Shown: in pieces, positions 15,082 to 22,335 of the stretch | Layout of the letters: each line of letters opens with the position of its first letter | Numbering within the stretch: the stretch's first letter is position 1 | From: a virus | Reading direction: 5' to 3' (one strand) | IMG/VR virus record: IMGVR_UViG_3300014493_000025 | Location: 1-25,614 of that record | Length of the DNA: 25,614 nucleotides | Notes under the pieces: generated by a model | Told to the model about the DNA's origin: nothing | The model's input: the letters and a program-made list of their open reading frames with translations, nothing else | The model's database searches: none | Made by a program: the position numbers and the translations under genes

Positions 15082-15524
15082 AGGTTCACGCGATCTTGAC
15101 TCAAGCTAACGGAATCATAAGTATCCAACTCCAATGTTTATTTGTTGGCGACCCCACAGATACTAGTGACAAGCAAAAAATTGCTGCTTTTGGAGATCCC
15201 CAAATTAACATCGCTGGAAATTTTAATGATCCCAATAATCCATCGTTTACTTTTGCTTTTCCTTTAACAGAACAATGGGTGGGAATTACAACTCAATTAT
15301 CGAGTTTTATAGTACGATTCATGGAAGCCTTGCCAGGACCTCAAAATCCAAATATCCCGGCTCCAATACAAGGACCTTTGGACTGTGTAACAAATAATCC
15401 AAGTGAGGCTTGTCAAGCATGGGCAAATATTATGATGACAGCAGGCACAGGTAGAATTGCACAGGCAATGGCAATATTACGATCACAAGTGGTAGTTCCT
15501 ACAATTTCAGATACAACTGTATAG
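15078..15524 (+). CDS. probable virion or tail-associated protein, 148 aa
   Basis: AAGGAAAAGT lies directly before ATG 15078. The product starts MKVHAILTQANGIISIQLQC, with a beta N-terminal half (DPQINIAGNFNDPNNPSFTF). A helical C-terminal half follows (ACQAWANIMMTAGTGRIAQAM). No motif is recognised. The position between sheath and tube genes suggests a tail assembly or tail-terminator-like role, but that is inference from context. The next gene starts 10 bases after the stop. Confidence 0.65.
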   Translation: MKVHAILTQANGIISIQLQCLFVGDPTDTSDKQKIAAFGDPQINIAGNFNDPNNPSFTFAFPLTEQWVGITTQLSSFIVRFMEALPGPQNPNIPAPIQGPLDCVTNNPSEACQAWANIMMTAGTGRIAQAMAILRSQVVVPTISDTTV

Positions 15525-15534
15525 GGGAAAATGA

Positions 15535-17424
15535 GTGAAATCTAAACTTATTAGCCGAAGAATAAAAGCGACAGTAGCAGTTAGCAAGCAAACAATGGAA
15601 GATGCTATTCAACAAGCTAGTATTCTAAAGCAAGAATGGATGAGTAAGAATCAAAATGACCCCCGAGTGGATGAACTTCAGCGAATAGTCGAGCATTTGA
15701 CAAGTGTCCTGAAGAAGGACCCACAAAGCATGAAATCAGAAGGGGCATCCACTATTGAAAACTATATGGATGATGCAGTAATGCCACAAGAGGCAAACAC
15801 AATCAAGAGAGAGGTTGATATGATTTTAAATTGGCGAAAACAAGGTTCTACTAAGAAAGCAAACGCTGGTGCATTTGTTACAGACCGCGATGAAAAGGGC
15901 GAACCAAAAACACCCGAAAAAATGGAAGTACCCCGTTTAGCGGCGAAGAAGAAGAAAGAAGCTATCCCAGAACCTCCAATTGCTGACCCTATGGCCAATC
16001 CCGCTACTGATGTTTCTGACCCAGCCGCTGAACCCGTGGCAATGGACCCAGTATCTGCTCCACCCACTACCCCGCAAGATGCAGGCGGCGAAGTGAATCC
16101 AATTGATTATATTCCAACGGATGCTTTGATTAAAATTATTGGCGATATGCCAAAGGAAGAAGATTTTGCTCAAAGTAAACCTAAGCAAGATGCTTTAATC
16201 AAGTTGACGGAAATTCTTAAATCGCGTCCTATTTTACCTCCGGAACAACCCGAAGGACAGGGACAAGCACCAGTAGCTCCAGCCCCAGCCTTAGCAAATA
16301 CACCAATTGCAGCCTCAAATAAGAGAGCTGATCTCGGTGACCATGCAATGGGTGGTAATGGAAATATAGGTGATGTTGGTCATGGAAGCGGATCACACTC
16401 CACGAATAAAATGGATTCTGACTCTAGTACCAATAATGGTAATCCAATCCCAGGTCAAGCGCCGATTGAGTTAGGCGGTTTGAATTTAGCAGCATCTGAA
16501 AAAGTTGCCGATGAAAGATATCAATTACACAATTTAAAAGTTGATGAATCTGGCGTAGAACCCAGCCATGCACCTGGTAGTTTACCAGACATGGATGAAC
16601 AAGAACAACATATGCACCCAGAAAACCCTGAGGATGATCGTTTTTTTGATCACGGACTTCAAGAAGAAGGCATAGCCCCCACAGGTATGTTGCCTGGGGA
16701 TCTCGGAGAAAACGATCCGGTGATGGAAGCTGGAGCATTTACAGATAAAGAAAGTGTATCTCCTGAAGGTTGGGGCGGTACGGTTGAACATATGAAGGAT
16801 CATAAAGATATTGATAATCCTTTTGCCTTGGCTTATTACATGAAAAATAAAGGGGACTCTCCTCATTACAAAGAATCTGATGATGAAACAGATACCGTTC
16901 CACGGCGTATGGCAGCATTGGCGCATTGGAAAAAGCGTCAAGCTAGTATGTATCGAGAACTAGCAGCAAAATATGCTTCCGGTGCTGCTGGCGGTGCATG
17001 GTCTTTTGATATCGGGGAAAAAGGTAAAGTCGTTGAAGATGGTGGGCGTACACCAGAAGTTGGGGAAGCTCACAGTATGCTAGATGAAGCTCCAGCTAAA
17101 CTAGAGCGTCCAGCTACAACAGCTCCTATCAAATTAGCTGCTGATATGACTGTAAGTAAGGCTGTAAAGCAGTCAGAAACTATAGGTAATGAACTTAAAA
17201 AGAAATACTTAGAAGCAAAATCTCTTACCTTGGTAAATGATTCTCGTCCAGTGCGAGAGGCAGTAGAATCAATTTTCCGCGCGGCGGCTATGTTTGAAAA
17301 TGCTACTAAAACACTCAGCAAACAACAGCAAGCTGAAGAGAGTGAAGCAGAAGCAGCGATGATCAAAGAGAAAAATAAAAAATCATCTATGTTGGGCGGT
17401 TTGGAGTTAGCCGCCGCTGTGTAA
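15535..17424 (+). CDS. 629-residue modular, mostly disordered phage protein with LAA motifs
   Basis: The start is GTG 15535, with AGGGG at about 15523-15527; an ATG at 15531 opens only four codons. The N-terminal 100 residues are helical (TMEDAIQQASILKQEWM; VDELQRIVEHLTSVLKK). A long Pro/Ala/Glu/Gly linker region follows, then a recognisable block at about 408-445 (EGWGGTVEHMKDHKDIDNPF then ALAYYMKNKGDSPHYK). The C-terminus is coiled-coil-like (about 545-615). Short motifs recur at module edges: RLAAKKK (134), NLAASEK (317), ELAAKYA (475), KLAADMT (533) and ELAAAV at the C-terminus. A virion, scaffold-like or polyprotein role is possible. It lies between sheath and tube and shares boundary motifs with the giant protein at 22336. 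Confidence 0.65.
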   Translation: MKSKLISRRIKATVAVSKQTMEDAIQQASILKQEWMSKNQNDPRVDELQRIVEHLTSVLKKDPQSMKSEGASTIENYMDDAVMPQEANTIKREVDMILNWRKQGSTKKANAGAFVTDRDEKGEPKTPEKMEVPRLAAKKKKEAIPEPPIADPMANPATDVSDPAAEPVAMDPVSAPPTTPQDAGGEVNPIDYIPTDALIKIIGDMPKEEDFAQSKPKQDALIKLTEILKSRPILPPEQPEGQGQAPVAPAPALANTPIAASNKRADLGDHAMGGNGNIGDVGHGSGSHSTNKMDSDSSTNNGNPIPGQAPIELGGLNLAASEKVADERYQLHNLKVDESGVEPSHAPGSLPDMDEQEQHMHPENPEDDRFFDHGLQEEGIAPTGMLPGDLGENDPVMEAGAFTDKESVSPEGWGGTVEHMKDHKDIDNPFALAYYMKNKGDSPHYKESDDETDTVPRRMAALAHWKKRQASMYRELAAKYASGAAGGAWSFDIGEKGKVVEDGGRTPEVGEAHSMLDEAPAKLERPATTAPIKLAADMTVSKAVKQSETIGNELKKKYLEAKSLTLVNDSRPVREAVESIFRAAAMFENATKTLSKQQQAEESEAEAAMIKEKNKKSSMLGGLELAAAV

Positions 17425-17442
17425 CCACAGTAGTATAAGAGT

Positions 17443-17533
17443 TCGGGGAACAAATACTGGGCATCGTGCAGCGCAGCCTTAGGGCCGTTATGTAGTTACG
17501 AAACGATGATGGAACGAAGGTAGTGTTCCCCGA
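17443..17533 (+). other. long hairpin in the untranslated leader before the tail-tube gene
   Basis: The 284 bases between 17424 and 17709 hold no convincing gene. TCGGGGAACA (17443-17452) is perfectly complementary to TGTTCCCCGA (17524-17533). Inside, CATCGT (17462-17467) pairs with ACGATG (17503-17508). The result is a nested, roughly 91-base stem-loop, GC-richer than its surroundings, without a terminal T-run. It could be a structured RNA, a regulatory leader, or the scar of a lost element. No tRNA or intron core was found in it. Confidence 0.45.
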
Positions 17534-17672
17534 TTTATATAGTAAGAACATATTGATCATGTAAGACAATCATTATTAGGTAAACATCTTTCAAGGTCTC
17601 ATATAGAAGCTGGGTAACTAGGAAAGCTAAAGGTTTGGGTGTAAAGGAGCTGCTATTCAAAATGGTAGACTT

Positions 17673-17698
17673 TTTACGGAACCAGAACCGTAAAGGAG
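17673..17698 (+). promoter_or_regulatory. hairpin adjoining the tail-tube ribosome site
   Basis: TTTACGG (17673-17679) pairs with CCGTAAA (17688-17694) around AACCAGAA, and GGAG (17695-17698) follows immediately, ten bases before ATG 17709. The stem ends at the ribosome site, so it could tune translation or stabilise the mRNA. Confidence 0.4.
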
Positions 17699-17708
17699 AA
17701 ATAAAATT

Positions 17709-18377
17709 ATGGCTGAAGGTGGCTATGTATATCGTCAAGGAACTACACCTAATACTGAATCAGTAATTAGTAGTCGCTTCAAAATATTTACTGACATGGT
17801 AAATGTTGGAGCATTTATTAAATTAGGTGTTACCAGTACGTTTAGTTGGTCAGAATCTAAAACAATTGATGCTGTTCGTGGTTTGGGGTATGGAGACCAA
17901 GTAGCAGAGTTAGTGCCTGGTGTTACTCAACCCCTGCAAATCACTATGACCCGTACTTGTTTGTATTTGTTGAACTTACAGCAAGCATTAGGGTATAAAT
18001 CAGGAGTAAGTGGTGCTGTACGATCCCTTAAACATCATCGCTGGCCATTTGATATCAAAACAGAAATTATTTTCTCGCAACTAGCTTCTGAAGATCCCAA
18101 CCGTGGTCAGGCAATTCCAGACACATTGAATGGAAATGAAGGTGGTTTGAATAACCTTGGTAACCCTGGTTTATATGCAGTAGCAACATTATATGAAGGG
18201 TGTTGGATGGAAAGCTACAATACATCATTTACGATTGATACGGCAGCTGTAGCAGAAGATTGCACAATTATGGCTACAGATATACTGGATTGCCGTGGAT
18301 CGGTTTACGGAGATTTCCTTGATGGTGGTTTGAACACTGGAGACTCTACAGGTCGCAGTTTGTTATATACAAACTAA
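17709..18377 (+). CDS. tail tube protein
   Basis: The 222-residue product (ATG 17709, AAAGGAGA upstream) begins MAEGGYVYRQGTTPNTESVI. It then has the tail-tube pattern of large myoviruses: FTDMVNVGAFIKLGVTSTFS, WSESKTIDAVRGLGYGDQVA, ELVPGVTQPLQITMTRTCLY, and GVSGAVRSLKHHRWPFDI. A C-terminal beta segment (LYEGCWMESYNTSFTI, then AEDCTIMATDI) completes the fold. Hexameric rings of this protein would form the inner tube inside the sheath encoded at 11329-14976. It is followed by a strong intrinsic terminator at 18414-18445, so it ends the structural transcript. Confidence 0.85.
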   Translation: MAEGGYVYRQGTTPNTESVISSRFKIFTDMVNVGAFIKLGVTSTFSWSESKTIDAVRGLGYGDQVAELVPGVTQPLQITMTRTCLYLLNLQQALGYKSGVSGAVRSLKHHRWPFDIKTEIIFSQLASEDPNRGQAIPDTLNGNEGGLNNLGNPGLYAVATLYEGCWMESYNTSFTIDTAAVAEDCTIMATDILDCRGSVYGDFLDGGLNTGDSTGRSLLYTN

Positions 18378-18413
18378 TCCCATCTGGATGAAGTTTTACC
18401 ATAAGTCAGTATT

Positions 18414-18445
18414 AAAGAGTAGGCACAAACAGCCTGCTCTTTTTT
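18414..18445 (+). terminator. intrinsic terminator after the tail-tube gene
   Basis: AAAGAGTAGGC (18414-18424) pairs with GCCTGCTCTTT (18432-18442), with one G-U pair, around the loop ACAAACA. The T-run extends to 18445. The stem is eleven base pairs. The next gene's ATG (18446) follows the last T directly. Confidence 0.85.
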
Positions 18446-19894
18446 ATGCCTAAAAATTTAACTCAAGAAGAATACATTCAAAAAGCAATAACCACTCACA
18501 ATCACACTTATGATTATTCCGCTTTAAAATACAAAAATGCTGTAACTGAAGTAGAAATTATTTGTCCTACCCATGGTTCTTTTTGGCAACTTCCGTATAA
18601 TCATTTGAAAGGAAGTGCTTGCTCTAAGTGTGGGAATTTAAAAAAAGCCGCCCCCCATCAGACCACAGTAGAATTTATTGCCGCCTGCAATAAAATCCAC
18701 AATAATTATTACACTTATCTCCCCCATTTTCAGCACATTGGTTATAATGTAAAAATAGAAATTACCTGCCCTGTACATGGAGTTTTCAAACAACGAGCCA
18801 ATAATCACTTAGCTGGAAGAGGCTGTCCAAAATGCGGTAGAAATAAAGCTCGAACTATTTTACTAAAAGACTACCCTATTATCCCAACACTTCAACTCAC
18901 ATCCGCTATCGCCAAAAAGAAAAATAATGTGTGTTCTCTAGTACCGCAAGAACACACATTCGGCTGTCTTATTCCAGGTAAAAATGAATTTTCTCCTGTT
19001 CTAAAAGTTGAAGAAGTTATCAAAACCTTGGGAGTAGTTTTTGAATCAAATAATCGTCAAGTTATCAAACCTTTGGAGTTAGACATATGGATTCCCGACT
19101 ACAAACTAGCTATAGAGTTCAACGGTAAATATTATCATTCACTAGATGGCACAGAACCTCCTCAATTCAAATTTAAGCATAGGGACAAATTTGAGCGTTG
19201 CCAAGAAGCTGGAATTTCGCTACTTCAAATTGATGAACATGAGTGGAACGACCCTGTTATTCAAGAAATCTGGAAATCCGTTATAGCATCGAAACTGGGT
19301 AAGCACCGGCGAGTCTTTGCCCGTTGTACCAAATTTTATCAAATATCTAGGGATGAAGCGGAACAATTTTTAGCGGAAAATCACCTTCAAGGAACGACCC
19401 CATCTGCTAATCAAGATTGGTGTTATGGACTAAAACTGAATAATGAGTTAGTAGGGGTAATTACTTTTGCTAAACATGAGAAGAAATTTATTAACCTAAC
19501 TCGTATGGCATTTCCTCGTGGGGTTACAGTAGTAGGAGGGGCTCAAAAACTTTTCAAAAACGCATTAAAATATTTACCTACCATACCCATTGTCACTTTT
19601 TCAAACAATCGCTACAGTGGTGGAGATGTGTATAAACATTTGGAGTTTGTATCTGATAAATTGCTACCCCCCAGCTACCAATGGTATTTTCAAGGAAGAG
19701 TATGGAATAAAAGACAGTTACGCAGGAAGTATTTACCTCAGATTTTGCAGAATGAACTTGGTTTCAATCCACTGGAAACAGAGCATCAAAACATGTATAG
19801 AAATGGAGCTAGGTGTATGTATGACGCGGGATATGAGCGTTGGATTTATCCTCGATCAATCACTTTAAAAAAGATACCACAATGTTGCGTTTAG
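18446..19894 (+). CDS. homing endonuclease: DUF723 repeats, Vsr/PD-(D/E)XK-like core
   Basis: The 482-residue product has two DUF723-type modules: residues 6-62 (YDYSALKYKN...CPTHGSFWQLPYNHL...CSKC) and 75-130 (CPVHGVFKQRANNHL...CPKC). A nuclease-like core at about 205-270 follows: LELDIWIPDYKLAIEFNGKY with D213 and E224-x-N226-x-K228, then KHRDKFERCQEAG and QIDEHEW. The arrangement resembles very-short-patch repair and phage homing nucleases. The C-terminal 180 residues (NELVGVITFAKHE, VVGGAQKLFKNALKYLP, VTFSNNRYSGG) match a domain often attached to such enzymes. No ribosome site precedes ATG 18446, because the terminator's T-run abuts it. The stop overlaps the convergent gene by four bases. 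Confidence 0.75.
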   Translation: MPKNLTQEEYIQKAITTHNHTYDYSALKYKNAVTEVEIICPTHGSFWQLPYNHLKGSACSKCGNLKKAAPHQTTVEFIAACNKIHNNYYTYLPHFQHIGYNVKIEITCPVHGVFKQRANNHLAGRGCPKCGRNKARTILLKDYPIIPTLQLTSAIAKKKNNVCSLVPQEHTFGCLIPGKNEFSPVLKVEEVIKTLGVVFESNNRQVIKPLELDIWIPDYKLAIEFNGKYYHSLDGTEPPQFKFKHRDKFERCQEAGISLLQIDEHEWNDPVIQEIWKSVIASKLGKHRRVFARCTKFYQISRDEAEQFLAENHLQGTTPSANQDWCYGLKLNNELVGVITFAKHEKKFINLTRMAFPRGVTVVGGAQKLFKNALKYLPTIPIVTFSNNRYSGGDVYKHLEFVSDKLLPPSYQWYFQGRVWNKRQLRRKYLPQILQNELGFNPLETEHQNMYRNGARCMYDAGYERWIYPRSITLKKIPQCCV

Positions 19895-20736
19895 CGCGTC
19901 GAGGCTTGCAACGTCACACTTCTGAGCGCTGACGTGATGAAGCTTTGTCTAAAATTGATACCACAAGTTAAGCCCGATTCGGCTGTTTCCCAGCGCCAAT
20001 TTTTTTGGCTCCATTTAACATTTTTTTCGTAAAATTTACTATGGAAGTTCCACAGTTTAACGATAAGCAAAGATTCACCATCGGAAGGAAAAATATTCTT
20101 AACGACACCGATACCTTTATTTTTGATATGCAAGCGATCCCCAACAGCTATTTGACGAGCTGCGGGGCGTGTCTCATACCAACTTTTGCGAATGTCGATA
20201 AGATGAGCGATCCCCTGTTGACTCCAGCCATAATCTTTCATCCATAAAGGGATTTTCTCGCCTTTGGGTGAGGCTTCTTCTTTCACTTGAAGGTAAATAT
20301 CCACGTTGAAGGCGATGAGTGTTTCGAGTCTTTGCGCCACATCCTGCATGGAATAGGGAACCATGCTAGGGGGGATAATGAAGAATTTTGGGTAGGCGTA
20401 TTGCGCACGCCAGCCTAAGGAGTGTCTGAGCAATTTCCCCCAAAGCGATACTTCCCCGTGGATTCCTGAACTGGCATAATTGATGCTGATCAAGTGCTCA
20501 AGATTAATTCCCGCATACATCCCACAGGTACAATCTTCATCTGGGCATTGATGGAGCGGAGCAAGGTTCACAGCTTCACAACAGGCTTCAAATGCAACTC
20601 CAGGTGTCCACGCGGCGTTATTAAGAGACTTTACACCATCGGCATCCCATTGCCAAGCCCGATATGCCGTAAAGGGCATAATGTAATCAGGCACCTGCTC
20701 AACTTTGGGATGCACCAGTTTGAGTCTGCGTTTCAT
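19891..20736 (-). CDS. Cys/His-containing accessory protein, 281 aa
   Basis: The product begins MKRRLKLVHPKVEQVPDYI and contains AYRAWQWDADGVKSLNNAAW, then CCEAVNLAPLHQCPDEDCTC then GMYA, then GEVSLWGKLLRHSLGWRAQY then AYPKFFI. The motif order (AYRAW / W-P / H-P-x-x-C-x-C-G-x-Y-A / GEVxLWGxxxxHxxGxRAxxAYP) is one I recognise from uncharacterised proteins of phages and actinobacteria. The Cys/His cluster probably binds a metal. Residues about 200-255 add a small SH3-like segment (VGDRLHIKNKGIGVVKNI). It is the second gene of a minus-strand unit: its ATG (20736) directly follows the TAA of the 45-residue gene. GC is higher than in the phage structural genes. Confidence 0.75.
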   Translation of the reverse strand: MKRRLKLVHPKVEQVPDYIMPFTAYRAWQWDADGVKSLNNAAWTPGVAFEACCEAVNLAPLHQCPDEDCTCGMYAGINLEHLISINYASSGIHGEVSLWGKLLRHSLGWRAQYAYPKFFIIPPSMVPYSMQDVAQRLETLIAFNVDIYLQVKEEASPKGEKIPLWMKDYGWSQQGIAHLIDIRKSWYETRPAARQIAVGDRLHIKNKGIGVVKNIFPSDGESLLIVKLWNFHSKFYEKNVKWSQKNWRWETAESGLTCGINFRQSFITSALRSVTLQASTR

Positions 20737-20874
20737 TTAGGCAGGAACCTCAATTGGTTCCGGTTCAGGCACATACAAAGGGTTTGGCTGTTCAATTTCA
20801 CGCCCGGGCATAGCACAGGGCAATTCCAACGGCTCGACAAACAAGGTTTCCTGCGGTACTCCGATATAGCACAT
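20737..20874 (-). CDS. Pro-rich small protein, 45 aa
   Basis: I start this at the ATG read from 20874, which has AGGGAGGAAC directly upstream with ideal spacing. The frame is open further to 20994, but that would read through a promoter-like site and a hairpin. The product begins MCYIGVPQETLFVEPLELPC and ends in a run of Pro-Glu pairs (VPEPEPIEVPA). It is acidic and probably disordered. Its TAA is immediately followed by the ATG of the 281-residue gene, so the two are likely co-translated. No family is recognised. Confidence 0.6.
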   Translation of the reverse strand: MCYIGVPQETLFVEPLELPCAMPGREIEQPNPLYVPEPEPIEVPA

Positions 20875-20892
20875 AAATTGTTCCTCCCTACT

Positions 20893-20921
20893 ATAATACA
20901 CTAAAAACACCAAAACACCAA
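20893..20921 (-). promoter_or_regulatory. promoter-like site for the 45/281-residue gene pair
   Basis: Reading the minus strand, TTGGTG (20921-20916) and TATTAT (20898-20893) are separated by exactly 17 bases, a sigma70-type arrangement. The start point would lie near 20886, only about a dozen bases before the ATG, just including the GGGAGG ribosome site. Confidence 0.4.
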
Positions 20922-20930
20922 TTTGGAATT

Positions 20931-20968
20931 TATGGGTGCTACCTCCTCCCGGTTCGGTAACACCCATA
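20931..20968. other. imperfect 12-bp hairpin with a Shine-Dalgarno-like loop
   Basis: TATGGGTG-c-TACC (20931-20943) pairs with GGTA-a-CACCCATA (20956-20968), with one internal mismatch. On the minus strand the 12-base loop contains GGGAGGA. There is no T-run on the minus strand, so it is not a standard terminator for the DUF932 gene. It could be an operator, an mRNA processing or stability element, or a start-site decoy. Confidence 0.5.
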
Positions 20969-21063
20969 TTTCCCCGTACTTTCAACTGGAGCACTCCCCA
21001 ATGAAAAACCTTTACAGTTTCCCATTGACTACTACATCATGAAGTGCTTCAGTCGAAAACCTT

Positions 21064-22188
21064 TTAGAACGCCATATCAATCAGGCGTCCCGCAGCCTCA
21101 TCCATCTTCAACCGAGTATCAGCAAACGGCTGATCCTGAGAGAGACGAGTCAAACCCTGTGCCATACCCCAAATGGAGTTCGGCTTGCCGTCAGTGCTTT
21201 CGTTAGCAATCGCCAGCGTCTGGGCGGCTTCTAACTGCTTGCGGGATACCGGCGCACCAGCCTTCTTCAAATTAGCAAAGATGGTGTCGATTACCTGCTC
21301 TTGATCCGCAGCAATGATGGTAGATTTGGCGGTGCGAATCTTGGCTTCGATATCGCTCACCGATTCATTGGCATAGCGGTTGAGTTCGATATGCAGCCGG
21401 TCAAGCATAACATTCATGCGGTCCTTCACCTTGCCAACATGTCGCAAGGCGATTTCGCTAACATCCTTTGCCCCCCACACGATATGATTCGAACATATGA
21501 ACCTGTATAGGAAAGTGGTGATGCGCAGTTTTGAGGCACCCACTTCAGAATTTTCAACGAAGAATCCGCGTCCCAAACCTTCGGGATTTCCCGGTTCGTT
21601 GATGCGATTGTTGTTGTTCACGAGAAATACGAACATATCGTGATCGGAGACATAGATGGTTTTTTCCCGCGTCCGACCTGTAGCAGCCGCACTCATGCCG
21701 CTATGCTCGAAAGCAACCGGGGTGTTCCATCCGTACTGCGGATAATCCAGCATCCGACGTAGAAGGTCATGGTTCCAAATGCGGGTGTATTTTTCCGAAG
21801 TCAACGCCCGTACCACCAAGCCCCCATTAGCGTGAACCAAAAGATTCACGCGCTCATCGGGGTCGATATAGCGGGTTTTCAGACCATGGTTAATATTTTG
21901 GACGGCGAGAGTAGCGGGTAGTTTACGAAGATAGGAAGCCGGAGCTTCGACACGGGCGGCGAGTTGACCGAAAGCCCAATTGGTCAAAGTAGCGGGTTCG
22001 TTGCCCTTACCTACGAGTTGAACTTCACTATTGTATGCTTCTACGCGCAGAGTGGCGGGATCGACATTAGCTTTTTCCCGGCTGGAATTGGCGTAGGCTA
22101 GAGATTGTTCGTAGGCAGTTTGAATATCGTTGAATTTTTCGTCGTCTGGGCGGGTGCTCCACTGCTGACTAGCTTTGAAAAGTTCCAT
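21064..22188 (-). CDS. DUF932 (phage/plasmid-like TIGR03299-type) protein
   Basis: The 374-residue protein has the DUF932 layout. An N-terminal segment (LRVEAYNSEVQLVGKGNEPA, then LTNWAFGQLAARVEAPASYL) is followed by the family core: LVHANGGLVVRALTSEKYTR, YVSDHDMFVFLVN, LGRGFFVENSEVGASKLRIT, FICSNHIVWGAKD. The C-terminal third is helical (VKDRMNVMLDRLHIELNRY). DUF932 proteins are widespread in phages, plasmids and mobile islands; their biochemical role is not established. GAGGACAAT precedes the ATG at 22188. It has its own promoter-like site at 22261-22290 and is GC-richer than its phage neighbours, suggesting acquisition as a cassette. Confidence 0.85.
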   Translation of the reverse strand: MELFKASQQWSTRPDDEKFNDIQTAYEQSLAYANSSREKANVDPATLRVEAYNSEVQLVGKGNEPATLTNWAFGQLAARVEAPASYLRKLPATLAVQNINHGLKTRYIDPDERVNLLVHANGGLVVRALTSEKYTRIWNHDLLRRMLDYPQYGWNTPVAFEHSGMSAAATGRTREKTIYVSDHDMFVFLVNNNNRINEPGNPEGLGRGFFVENSEVGASKLRITTFLYRFICSNHIVWGAKDVSEIALRHVGKVKDRMNVMLDRLHIELNRYANESVSDIEAKIRTAKSTIIAADQEQVIDTIFANLKKAGAPVSRKQLEAAQTLAIANESTDGKPNSIWGMAQGLTRLSQDQPFADTRLKMDEAAGRLIDMAF

Positions 22189-22260
22189 ATTGTCCTCATT
22201 TTTAACGTCCCCAACCGTGCTGGACTAAAGCGACTGTGGAGACGATTTGCTTACATACCC

Positions 22261-22290
22261 AGTATACACCGGAAACGCCGAAAATGTCTA
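22261..22290 (-). promoter_or_regulatory. promoter-like site for the DUF932 gene
   Basis: On the minus strand TAGACA (22290-22285) and TATACT (22266-22261) are separated by 18 bases, with TG directly before the -10 box. The predicted start near 22254 gives a leader of about 65 bases. It contains CGTCTCC...GGGGACG, which could fold. Confidence 0.5.
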
Positions 22291-22335
22291 TTTTTTTAAT
22301 CGTTGTGTTTTCATGCTTTTGGCTTCTTTATTAGG

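Noticed and set aside
15762-17453. Minus-strand frames opposite the 629-residue protein
   Set aside because: Gly/Ser- or Phe-rich antisense translations of a Pro/Ala-rich gene; no ribosome sites.
17443-17533. tRNA or group I intron in the tube leader
   Set aside because: No cloverleaf with a T-arm or anticodon arm, and no recognisable P7/P3 core; only nested stems are visible.
17662-17766. 34-codon frame beginning MVDFLRNQNRKGEI upstream of the tube gene
   Set aside because: It runs through the tube ribosome site and into the tube gene in another frame; distant ribosome site and no supporting motif.
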